A stretch of DNA of 64,000 nt from Macrostomum hystrix (lineage: Eukaryota > Platyhelminthes > Macrostomidae): NCBI GenBank assembly GCA_950097015.1, contig CATNEN010000033.1, positions 4,199,501-4,263,500 of the forward strand. Reading direction: 5' to 3'. Shown piece after piece: positions 33,913 through 45,100 of this stretch. The position numbers were made by a program, and so were the translations under genes. The notes beneath the pieces are model-generated. The model had not been told where the DNA came from, searched no databases, and saw nothing but the letters and a program-made list of their open reading frames with translations. Every line of letters starts with the position of its first letter. The first letter of the stretch is position 1.

Positions 33913-35178
33913 ATGAAGCCGACCTCCGCCTGCCTGCTAGTCGGATTCGCTACTGCCTGCCTCTGCGGTGAGCACTGGAAGCTTTCAACTCAGCTCCTCT
34001 GATAGCTAGATGATGGCGTCCCTAATGATGGCAGATCAGTTTGAGTCGATTGGTTAGAGCACTGAACTCACTAATCGAGTGGTCAGGAGTTCGTATCTAA
34101 GTCCAAGTGATTCAATACGTGCCCTTTTTGCAAGAAAATTATTAATAATTCTCCCAGTCCATGGACTGTACGGTAGTACTGCATCACTGTGGTTTATATC
34201 TGTGCTGTATGCCTCCCATTTTCTGTGGGGTAAAGTTTTAGGCCTAAACTTGCGGCATTTAAACAAAAAATGACACTTTTTCTATACATATCGGGTAATT
34301 GTCAGCAAATGCAACCCCCCTACTTTCGTAGAAATATTTTTTCGTTCCCTCTTCAGTTCTCTCCGCCAGATTCTTAAAAATGAAATCCGCTATGATTAGT
34401 TAATATTGCAATCAAATAGAATATAGTTTCTATCCTCTGTGACTGAGTTCCAAAACCAGCTTCACAATCGCCTCCTCCATCACTAGCCCTGGTCAGCGGC
34501 CAGAGTTTGGACGCCAATGCCACCACAACCCCGAAGAAGAGCTTCCGGTGCATTGTGTGCGATGACACAAAGCATGACCATTGCGAACCTTGGGACAGGT
34601 TTAGCCACAGCAAGGACTGCTACGAGGAAGAGCGGATCAACAAGACCCTGCCTATTGGATGCCGCAAAATGGTGCAGACAGGTGAGCTGAGGTCATTTGC
34701 CAGATTCCAACCTCATTGGGCAGATTCCAACCTCATTGGGCAGATTCCAACCTCATTGGGAAGATTCCAACCTGATTGGGGAGATTCCAACCTCATTGGG
34801 CAGATTCCAACCTCATTGAGCAGATTCCAACCTCATTGGGCAGATTCCTAAATTCTTATCTGAATTAAGCAGATTCCCAAACTGAATAAGGCAGATTCCC
34901 GAACTGACTTAGGCAGATTCCAACTCCATGAAATGTTTCCAAACTGTGCAGTGAACGACAAAGTGTTCGTGAGCCGTCAGTGCACTAACCTGGTTGACGA
35001 CAGTATCCAGGGCTGCATCGAGCGCGTTGGCACGAAGCGCATCAAGGTGAGGTACTGCCACTGCCGAAACCCGGAGTGCAACTCCACCACGCCATCCGCG
35101 GCCCCGGCCACCTGGGCCCTGCAGCTGCTGTCGCTGCTGTGCCTCAGCGGCCTGCTGTCCCTGGCTGGCTCACGCTAA
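33913..35178 (+). CDS. Secreted/GPI-anchored Ly6-uPAR (quiver-like) protein, 3 exons
   Basis: Exons 33913-33967, 34487-34681 and 34952-35178 join in phases 1 and 1 to encode 158 residues. Residues 1-23 are a signal peptide (MKPTSACLLVGFATACLCAL). The mature part has ten cysteines (40, 43, 51, 63, 77, 94, 105, 119, 121, 126) ending in the CN pair typical of three-finger Ly6/uPAR folds. The C-terminal 23 residues are hydrophobic (LQLLSLLCLSGLLSL), as expected of a GPI-attachment signal. Sequons are at N29, N70 and N127. The CxVC start and late CxC spacing recall the quiver/sleepless branch, which modulates ion channels in insects; that function is not shown here. Intron 1 holds a tRNA-like element and intron 2 a short 20-bp array. 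Confidence 0.85.
34031..34112 (+). other. tRNA-like element (possible SINE head) in Ly6 intron 1
   Basis: GATTGGTTAGAGCAC resembles the D-arm/A-box region of a tRNA, and about 40 bp downstream GAGTTCGTATC resembles the B box (consensus GGTTCGANTCC). The anticodon and acceptor stems do not pair well by eye, so this is more likely a tRNA-derived relic than a working tRNA. No A-rich tail or target-site duplication was found. Confidence 0.35.
34695..34860. repeat. 20-bp short array CAGATTCCAACCTCATTGGG
   Basis: About 8 copies in Ly6 intron 2, starting roughly 20 bp after the donor, followed by degenerate GCAGATTCC copies to 34925. Confidence 0.9.
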
Positions 35179-35755
35179 CGCTGGTTGGTTGAGTCCGCCA
35201 AACTGCTCTTTTCTGATTGGTCCGGCATTCGATTGCAGACAGAGGCACAATCTGATTGGTCCATTCTATTGTCCTGAGTCCTGGTTACTTTCGATTTTTT
35301 AATCATCCCTTCACAAACTGGCCTCACTGCACCGACTAGCTATAGTTAGCACATGCTAATGATTCGTTTGTAAGCAAAAACAGCTCATTTTTTATCGATA
35401 TTTAGTTCTGTCGAATTCATTATCAAATTGACTGATTAGAGCAATGACCTGATGTGTTTTCCTTTAGCAACCGCTCATAGTAGCTCATGCGATTATCGGC
35501 TTGATGAATTTGTTATATTTATCATTTATTAATGCCTTTTTCTTCACATCTAGCAACAAGAACTATTTTGAATTGCTTTTCCTCAATTTTCTCATAGGCT
35601 CTATTCATTTGAGTTCTACATAACTATTGTTAAGTTATTGAGAAGTATATCCAAATTTAATTTAGACTCGATTAGCCCAAGTTTTCCGTAAATTTTCGGA
35701 GACTTCACCCCAATAGACCAACATTCGAACTCATATTCCAAACATTTTAGGCTAA

Positions 35756-35761
35756 AATAAA
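35756..35761 (+). terminator. Candidate poly(A) signal for Ly6 gene
   Basis: AATAAA lies 578 bp after the Ly6 stop codon, before the next minisatellite begins. I saw no nearer canonical hexamer. Confidence 0.4.
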
Positions 35762-35834
35762 CACAATAGTGAAATGCCTATTTTTATGCTCCTGTGTCAC
35801 GGGTCTTAATTATTGTTCGCAAAATTGGGAGACA

Positions 35835-36190
35835 GTGAGATCTCAGTGGGATGGGGAGATCTCAGTGGGAAGGGGAGATCTCAGTGGGAAGGGGAGATCT
35901 CAGTGGGAAGGGGAGATCTCAGTAGGAAGTGATCTCAGTGGGAAGGGGAGATATCAGAGGAAAGTGGAGATCTCAGTGGGAAGGGGAGATCTCAGTGGGA
36001 AGGGGAGATCTCAGTGGGAAGGGGAGATCTCAGTGGGAAGGGTAGATCTCAGTGGGAAGGGGAGATCTCAGTGGGATGGGGAGATCTCAGTGGGAAGGGG
36101 AGATCTTAGTGAGAAGGGGAGATCTCAGTGAGAAGGGGAGATCTCAGTGGGAAGGGTAGATCTCAGTGGGAAGGGTAGATCTCAGTGGCA
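35835..36190. repeat. 19-bp minisatellite GGGGAGATCTCAGTGGGAA
   Basis: About 18 copies downstream of the Ly6 gene, each with an AGATCT palindrome. Confidence 0.95.
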
Positions 36191-36784
36191 GTCCAGCCTG
36201 AGTCAAACAGTGGTGGCACTGCGCAGACCCACCCGGAGTCGCATTTAATCGATCTGCAGGCAGTCATCCGGTCGCTCGCGCAGGAAGCTCTTGTGTGCAG
36301 CTTCCAGCCAACAGAGCCACAGGAAGCCCCGCCCGGCCCGCTAAATCTGCACGCGCGCTGCTGGCTGGCGGCAGGAAGCTGGACTTCGTCAGCCCTCATC
36401 CGGTCCAAGATGCTGGCAGTGAAATATAAAAATGAGTCTGGGACTGGCCTCACCTGCTGCCAGTGAATTTGGAGTCAGCGCCGCGCCCACTGCAACCTGT
36501 TCAGCAAGGGAGAAACTGTAGACTGAGAAAGCCATGCGCTTTGAGGATAATTTTTTGCCGATTTGACTAAAAAAGGACCGTAGAAGTACCGGACCGTGAT
36601 AACAATGCGCTGTAAGTTTGACAGTTATACTCATTCCTGAGTAGTACTTTGACTTATCCGAGCGAAAATTAATGATACTTTCAAACCTAGAAGCTAATTT
36701 ATGTACTTTATTCTAAGAAAGTTCCCTAATTCCATTCGATCCATAATATCCATCACTTCGATTCATAATGTGAATTACTTAGAT
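36191..36784. other. GC-rich unique island, unassigned
   Basis: Open on both strands at 36190-36466, with a CCCCGCCCGGCCCG stretch and ATATAAAAA near 36422. It could be a promoter or an isolated exon (a GCAGCAG|GTGAGG donor exists on the minus strand near 36454). No partner exon was found. Confidence 0.3.
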
Positions 36785-38148
36785 CCATGAGTTCACGAGT
36801 TCATGAGTTCACGAGTTCATGAGTTCACGAGTTCATGAGTTCACGAGTTCATGAGTTCACGAGTTCATGAGTTCACGAGTTCATGAGTTCACGAGTTCAT
36901 GAGTTCACGAGTTCATGAGTTCACGAGTTCATGAGTTCATGAGTTCATGAGTTCACGAGTTCATGAGTTCATGAGTTCATGAGTTCACGAGTTCATGAGT
37001 TCACGAGTTCATGAGTTCATGAGTTCATGAGTTCACGAGTTCATGAGTTCACGAGTTCATGAGTTCACGAGTTCATGAGTTCACGAGTTCATGAGTTCAC
37101 GAGTTCATGAGTTCACGAATTCAGGAGTTCACGAGTTCATGAGTTCACGAGTTCATGAGTTCACGAATTCAGGAGTTCATGAGTTCACGAATTCAGGAGT
37201 TCATGAGTTCATGAGTTCACGAGTTCATGAGTTCACGAGTTCATGAGTTCACGAGTTCAGGAGTTCACGAATTCAGGAGTTCACGAGTTCATGAGTTCAC
37301 GAGTTCATGAGTTCACGAATTCAGGAGTTCATGAGTTCACGAATTCAGGAGTTCATGAGTTCACGAATTCAGGAGTTCATGAGTTCACGAGTTCATGAGT
37401 TCACGAGTTCATGAGTTCACGAGTTCATGAGTTCACGAGTTCATGAGTTCACGAGTTCATGAGTTCACGAGTTCATGAGTTCATGAGTTCATGAGTTCAC
37501 GAGTTCATGAGTTCACGAGTTCATGAGTTCATGAGTTCATGAGTTCACGAGTTCATGAGTTCACGAGTTCATGAGTTCACGAGTTCACGAGTTCATGAGT
37601 TCACGAGTTCATGAGTTCACGAGTTCATGAGTTCACGAGTTCATGAGTTCACGAATTCAGGAGTTCACGAGTTCATGAGTTCACGAGTTCATGAGTTCAC
37701 GAATTCAGGAGTTCATGAGTTCACGAATTCAGGAGTTCATGAGTTCATGAGTTCACGAGTTCATGAGTTCACGAGTTCATGAGTTCACGAGTTCAGGAGT
37801 TCACGAATTCAGGAGTTCACGAGTTCATGAGTTCACGAGTTCATGAGTTCACGAATTCAGGAGTTCATGAGTTCACGAATTCAGGAGTTCATGAGTTCAC
37901 GAATTCAGGAGTTCATGAGTTCACGAGTTCATGAGTTCACGAGTTCATGAGTTCACGAGTTCATGAGTTCACGAGTTCATGAGTTCACGAGTTCATGAGT
38001 TCACGAGTTCATGAGTTCACGAGTTCATGAGTTCACGAGTTCATGAGTTCACGAGTTCATGAGTTCACGAGTTCATGAGTTCACGAGTTCATGAGTTCAT
38101 GAGTTCATGAGTTCACGAGTTCATGAGTTCACGAGTTCATGAGTTCAT
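36785..38148. repeat. 8/16-bp minisatellite GAGTTCAYGAGTTCAY
   Basis: About 170 tandem octamers GAGTTCA[C/T] with occasional AATTCAGG variants. Larger blocks recur, for example around the CACGAATTCAGGAGTTC variant clusters. Confidence 0.97.
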
Positions 38149-38829
38149 GCATGGAGTAACCTCAAATCCAGTTGAATTGTCGGGCATGCCAGCCCGGCCC
38201 ATCACAAAGCATGTTTTTTTGATTTCCTGGAATCAGTACTCAACTCCTCCTAGCCACTTCCGGTTCGCGCGCGTGCGGAACGGACGAAACTGCCGTCTCT
38301 GCAGGCGCAGTGTCTGCACCTGGTTGCTGGGAGGAAAAGTTAAGAAGCGGAGCCAGGTGTCACACACATTGGTTGGGCTTAGTGAGGCCATCAAATTTTG
38401 CTACAATGTCATTTGTATGTTGGCTATATTGCTTCTGAAGTAAAGAATCGTTTGGCCCTTAGAAACACGATTTAATTATCTCGGTGTTGCTACTCAACCT
38501 GCTTGTTCTGTTTTCTTTTCCTCTGCGCTTCCAGTCCCAAAAGCCAGCTCGGTCAAATTAAGCGGCGGAAGTGCGAGCTGCTATGGACTGCCTCAAAATT
38601 GGGAATGAAAAAAATTGTGCTGTGAGCTTTTTAAAAACGAGAAACAATTGCAGATCATTTTCTAGACTTTGAGCCCTCGACCGCGCGAATTTCATTTGCG
38701 TGCAATTTCGGCTGCATTTGACATGTTTTACGGTTGGCCTCTCAGATAGGACACTGAGACACCTTGGAGACCAGAGACTACAATGTGGAGAGTGAAGCAT
38801 GAGAGTGAGTGACTGAGGTGTAAGAGTGA
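38149..38829. other. Unique sequence with CpG-rich promoter-like patch
   Basis: CACTTCCGGTTCGCGCGCG near 38260 is a strong ETS-type site in a CpG-rich patch, typical of core promoters, but no gene could be attached to it. Confidence 0.3.
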
Positions 38830-39575
38830 ATCAGAGGGTGTGAGAATTAGAATGTGAGGTGCGAGAATCAAAGACTGAGGAGTGAGAATCAAAGACTGAG
38901 GCGTGAGAATCATAGACTGAGGAGTGAGAATCAAAGACTGAGGAGTGAGAATCAAAAAGTGAGGAGCGAGAATCATAGACTGAGGAGTGAGAATCAAAGA
39001 GTGAGGAGTGAGAATCAAAGACTGAGGAGTGAGAATCAAAGAGTGAGGAGTGAGAATCAAAGACTGAGGAGTGAGAATCAAAGAGTGAGGAGTGAGAATC
39101 ATAGAGTGAGGTGTGAGAATCATAGAGTGAGGTGTGAGAATCATTGAGTGAGGAGTTGAGAATCATAGAGTGAGGAGTGAGAATCATAGAGTGAGGTGTG
39201 AGAATCATTGAGTGAGGTGTGAGAATCAAAGAGTGAGGAGTGAGAATCAAAGACTGAGGAGTGAGAATCAAAGAGTGGGGCGTGAGAATCATAGAGTGAG
39301 GAGTGAGAATCATAGAGTGAGGTGTGAGAATCATTGAGTGAGGTGTGAGAATCAAAGAGTGAGGAGTGAGAATCAAAGACTGAGGAGTGAGAATCAAAGA
39401 GTGGGGCGTGAGAATCATAGAGTGAGGAGTGAGAATCATAGAGTGGGGCGTGAGAATCATAGAGTGAGGTGTGAGAATCATAGAGTGAGGTGTGAGAATC
39501 ATAGAGTGAGGTGTGAGAATCATAGAGTGAGGTGTGAGAATCATAGAGTGGGGCGGGAGAATCATAGAGTGAGGT
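38830..39575. repeat. 21-bp minisatellite, core GTGAGAATCATAGAGTGAGG
   Basis: About 35 copies with AAAGACTGAGG and CATTGAGTGAGG variants. Frame-preserving 21-bp units give long artificial open frames on both strands. Confidence 0.95.
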
Positions 39576-41019
39576 GTGGGGTGAGAGAGAGAAGACAGTT
39601 AAATGACAGGAGTCAGCTAGTAGTTGCTATGCAGGGGTGTATGCAGCTGCAACTCTCTTTGCAAACTGATGGCCGCAGTTGATACGCAGCTAAACTGGAA
39701 TTCGTTTCTGGAGACCTGAAAAGGACCTTGCAAGTTGGTGTGGTGCAGGGCCTGAAGAGGCTGAAGATGCGGTGAAACGCGAGGCAACCCAAGTCAGCAG
39801 ATGTTTACCCTTGCAAACACACACTCACACACACTTTTAACCTTCTGCAAGGAATGCATGCGTGTGAGAATCGCTGTAAACGGTGATACCGATCTAAGGC
39901 TAGTTGAAGGGGGGGACAGCATCCAGGTGTATCAAGGTGCGCGTCTATCTTGCAGGCCTGGCTGGCTCAGCGGCCGAAGAGATACACAAACACAGGAAAT
40001 GTAAAACCAACAGCCTCTAACACTGGACAGGGCGGGGTCTGACTCACAGTCTTATCCTTACAAAACTCAGCATTTCCAAATCTGTGTTTTCTATTGGGGA
40101 CTTGCTGTTGCTTGCTGCTTTACAATGAGACTTTTGCAGAGTGGGATGCTGAGATTGTGGAGTGAGACGGCGGCGGATAGATTGATAAATTGATGGATTG
40201 ATGGAATAGATGAGATTTCTTGTGGGACAGTGATTGATAGATTGATGACATCATGGAATAGGTGTGAAATGAAGTGAGACTAATGAAGATATGGATATTG
40301 ATTGACAGTGTGGAGATGTGAAGAAAGACATGCAGTGGCTGAGGGATTGATAGGTTGATAGAATGGTTAGGGGGAACATTGCGCACCGGGAATCGAAGGT
40401 AAGGGTGTCAGGGGCAGCTCAGTTCGCAGGTTGCCAGGGGGGGCATTAGCGGGGCCCACGAATTTGCATTGCAAATTATCTTTAAGATCAAATGGCAGCA
40501 AGAAAAGCATTGCGGGGTATGTGGGAACACCCGAGACACTTGGCTAGTTCGGGCCCAGTTGACAAGGCAGCCTCGAGTTGCAGCCGCGACACCGTTTCTG
40601 CTGAGATCAGATAGCAGCGCGGTGAGAAGTTTTACAACGCGGCCCATTATGAAACCCGACGCCCCCCAGCCACGGCCAAGTGAAGCGGATCGCCATTATA
40701 TGCAATGGAAAATTATGCATATGACAAGACATTCCTGCTTGGAGCCGAGGCCCATGGCTAACTCGTGCAGTTGAACAGGTTTGGAGGTCAGTTTGGATCC
40801 ATGGCAGTCTGGTCTGCGGACCAGCTATATAATCGAATTTCTTTTTGATGAAGTCAGCTCTCAGGTTTCAGAGTAGCCTGTCTTGGTTTTTGAGATTGAG
40901 TCATAAAAAATCTGGTTGCCTGGTCTCGGAGAATCGATTTCAAAGAAATCGATAATCGAATTTTATCACAGGGCATGTTTCAAAGAATTTTTGCACTTTT
41001 AAGAAGGTCTCAACACTTT
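39576..41019. other. Unique sequence, no supported gene
   Basis: Contains a degenerate ATTGATAGATTGAT region (40150-40370) and a GC-richer patch at 40410-40770 without convincing exons. Confidence 0.35.
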
Positions 41020-41570
41020 CTAAGAATCGTCACACCATTAAAAAAATCGACATTACACCATTTATACGAATCGTCACACTCTTTTCTAAGAATCGTCGCA
41101 CCATTTAGAACCATCACACCCTTTTCTAAAAATCGTCATTAAATCCTTTCTAAGAATCGTTATTGTACCCTTTCTAAGAATCGTTATTGTACCCTTCTAA
41201 GAATCGTCGCACCCTTTCTAAGAATCGTCACACCCTTTTCTAAGAATCATCGCACCCTTTCTAAGAATCGTCGCACCCTTTCTAAGAATCGTCGCACCCT
41301 TTCTAAGAATCGTCACACCCTTTTCTAAGAATCGTCGCACCCTTTCTAAGAATCGTCGCACCCTTTTCTAAGAATCGTCGCACCCTTTCTAAGAATCGTC
41401 GCACCCTTTTCTAAGAATCGTCGCACCCTTTCTAAGAATCGTCGCACCCTTTCTAAGAATCGTCACACCCTTTTATAAAATTCGTCATTATATCCTTGTA
41501 TTATTGTATTATTGTACCCTTTCTAAGAATCGTTATTGTACCCTTTCGAAGAATCGTCAATCCTTTCTAA
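41020..41570. repeat. 20-21-bp array CCCTTTCTAAGAATCGTC
   Basis: About 26 copies, most regular at 41190-41470 and degenerate at both ends, upstream of the ETS promoter region. Confidence 0.92.
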
Positions 41571-41926
41571 GGTCCATTTTAGCCTTCTAAATTCCTCCAT
41601 AATATTTTTCATTACTAAGTAATTGATCTTTAACTGGCTTTATTTACATGTAAAGTTTAGCCGCATGTGAAAAAGAATAAAATAAAAAAACTTCCATTTT
41701 AAGAAAAAGAGATGGATTTTGGCGTAGTGACTGCAAATAAAAAACTAATAATGCAGAAACAGTTCTTCACTGCTCATCTCTTATAAACAAATCAGATAAG
41801 AATCAAATAAGATTAATTAGTGAAGCAATAATAATTACTTCCAAAAGCAGGCATTCCAAGCTAACATCCGCCGCCCTTACAGGTCGCCGAGCCTGCCGCC
41901 GCTGCCGCCGCCTACGCATTGCCCTG

Positions 41927-41967
41927 ATTGGCCAGCCTGTCAACCAATGGGCGCCTAGCAGACCAAT
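41927..41967 (+). promoter_or_regulatory. CCAAT-box cluster upstream of ETS gene
   Basis: Three CCAAT boxes lie within 41 bp: ATTGG at 41927-41931 and CCAAT at 41944-41948 and 41963-41967, in GC-rich sequence about 200 bp before the first coding ATG. A CCAGTGAGT near 42047 could be the donor of a non-coding first exon. Confidence 0.5.
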
Positions 41968-42146
41968 TTAAGAGCGATTGTTTCAAATTTAAACTAGTTT
42001 CAAAACGGCAAAAGCAGAATTCAGCACGGCCATTTGCAGTTCTGCGCCAGTGAGTAAATAATTTTAACTGTTTCGGCAGAGTGGCAACGAGCCAGGTTTT
42101 CCAAGGAGCCAGGTGACCAGACCTATAATAGAACTCAAAGTGGTCC

Positions 42147-45100
42147 ATGCTTCTAGGTCGCACAGATCCGCAGGCGCCGCTGGAAGAGCAGCCGAAGCAG
42201 CAGCAGCATCAGAATCTGCAACATCAGCACAGTCAAAAGCGCAACAATATCCATCTAACCCGCGCTGCTGACGGCTACTGCGAGATGGCCGATCAGCCAG
42301 CCGAAGGCAGCCTCGAGGCGGCTGGCTTTATCAGGGTGGCCACAGCCGCTGCTGCAGCTCACCAGGGAGTCACCGGCATCGCTGGCTGCTGGGCAGAGGG
42401 CCCGGCATTGCATCCAGGTGAGTTGGGAGCTCATGGACCTTAGATCACGAGATTCAATGAGACTAGATCACGATATTCAATGAGACTAGACCACGAGATT
42501 CAATGAGACTAGACCACGAGATTCAATGTGACTAGATCATGAGATTCAATGAGACTAGATCATGAGATTCAGTGAGACTAGATCACGAGATTCAATGAGA
42601 CTAGACCACGAGATTCAATGTGACTAGATCATGAGATTCAATGAGACTAGATCATGAGATTCAATGAGACTAGATCACGAGATTCAATGAGACTAGATCA
42701 CGAGTTTCAATGAGACTAGATCATGAGATTCAGTGAGACTAGACTAGATCATGAGATTCAATGAGACTAGATCATGAGATTCAGTGAGACTAGACTAGAT
42801 CATGAGATTCAATGAGACTAGATCATGAGATTCAATGAGACTAGATCACGAGATTCAATGAGACTAGATCATGAGATTCAAATAAATCGATCCCAACTTT
42901 CAGGTGAATTCTATACCCATCACTGCCAGGTGACAGCCGCTTACCCATATGTGCAGCAGCAGCAGCATCAGCAGCAGCAGCTACATCACCAGCTGAGTTT
43001 TGACCATACAGCTAATGAGGCTTTTATGACGGTCGATCAGCAACAGCAGTATCAGCAGCAGCAGCAGCAGCAGCACTACCATGCCCATCAGTATCCTGTG
43101 TATCAATTGCAGGACCCGATGGATCCCGCCTCATACATTTGCACTTTTGAGTCTTTAGACTATCAACCAGCCCATCAAGCAGTTTATCAGCAGCAGCAGC
43201 ATCAGCATCAGCATCAGCAGCAGCAACAGCAACTATTTCTCACTAATAACTATTCGACTGCCGCAGAAGCTGCTGCAGCGGCGGCTTTGCCGCCTCAACT
43301 CGCTGAGGGCTACTTCAAAGCCGAGCCGGATGTGCATCAGCAGTCGTCAGCCAGGCTGCCGAGGAAGCCGCGCACGCCGGGAAGATGTGAGCACAAATGT
43401 TGAAATGACTGTTCAACTCTTAGCGCATGCTCTCTTCCTTTCCTTTCCTCACTACCATCTCCACCTTCTCCACTTTACCTTCTCTACCGTCTCCACTCCA
43501 CCTTCTCTACCGTCTCCTCTCTACCGTCTTCTCTCTACTCTCTCCTCTCTACCGTCCCTTCTCCACCATCTTTACCGTTTCCACTCTACCCTATCTACCG
43601 TCTCCTCTCTACCGTCTCCTCTCTACCCTATCTACCGTCTCCTCTCTACCCTATCTACCGTCTCCTCTCTACCCTATCTACCGTCTCCTCTCTACCCTAT
43701 CTACCGTCTCCTCTCTACCCTATCTACCGTCTCCTCTCTACCCTATCTACCGTCTCCTCTCTACCCTATCTACCGTCTCCTCTCTACCCTATCTACCGTC
43801 TCCTCTCTACCCTATCTACCGTCTCCTCTCTACCCTATCTACCGTCTCCTCTCTACCCTATCTACCGTCTCCTCTCTACCGTCTCCTCTCTACCTATCTA
43901 CCGTCTCCTCTCTACCCTATCTACCGTCCCCTCTCTACCATCTCCTCTCTACCAACTCCTCTCTACCACCTCCTCTCTACCAACTCCTCTCTACCATCTT
44001 CTCTCTACCATCTTCTCTCTACCATCTTCTCTCTACCATCTTCTCTCTACCATCTCCTCTCTACCATCTCCTCTCTACCAACTCCTCTCTACCACCTCCT
44101 CTCTACCATCTCCTCTCTACCAACTCCTTTCTACCATCTCCTCTCTACCAACTCCTCTCTACCACCTCCTCTCTACCAACTCCTCTCTACCATCTCCTCT
44201 CTACCAACTCCTCTCTACCATCTTCTCTCTACCGTCCCCTCTCTACCATCTCCTCTCTACCAACTCCTCTCTACCACCTCCTCTCTACCAACTCCTCTCT
44301 ACCATCTTCTCTCTACCATCTTCTCTCTACCATCTCCTCTCTACCATCTTCTCTCTACCATCTCCTCTCTACCATCTTCTCTCTACCATCTTCTCTCTAC
44401 CATCTCCTCTCTACCATCTTCTCTCTACCATCTTCTCTCTACCATCTTCTCTCTACCATCTCCTCTCTACCAACTCCTCTCTACCATCTCCTCTCTACCA
44501 ACTCCTCTCTACCACCTCCTCTCTACCAACTCCTCTCTACCATCTTCTCTCTACCATCTTCTCTCTACCAACTCCTCTCTACCATCTCCTCTCTACCAAC
44601 TCCTCTCTACCATCTCCTCTCTACCAACTCCTCTCTACCACCTCCTCTCTACCAAATCCTCTCTACCAACTCCTCTCTACCATCTTCTCTCTACCGTCCC
44701 CTCTCTACCATCTCCTCTCTACCATCTTCTCTCTACCATCTCCTCTCTACCATCTCCTCTCTACCATCTTCTCTCTACCATCTCCTCTCTACCATCTCCT
44801 CTCTACCATCTTCTCTCTACCATCTCCTCTCTACCATCTCCTCTCTACCATCTCCTCTCTACCATCTTCTCTCTACCGTCCCCTCTCTACCGTCGGCTCA
44901 CTACCGTCTCATCTCTCCCGTCTCGTCTCTACTTTTTTCTCTCTCCTCATTTCTCACCCAACTCATCCACGGGAAATTCTCAGCCAATCAGCGCAGCAGC
45001 TCCAGGCGAGGCGCCACTGTTCGACTCTTGCCGCCATCTTCCGAAGATGATGACCTTCAGGCCGGTCCGCCGTCCACGGATACGGCGTCTTCAGCCGACG

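Noticed and set aside
36163-36466. Opposite-strand frames of about 95 codons as a gene
   Set aside because: GC-rich island open on both strands with no motif and no linked exon; kept only as an unassigned region.
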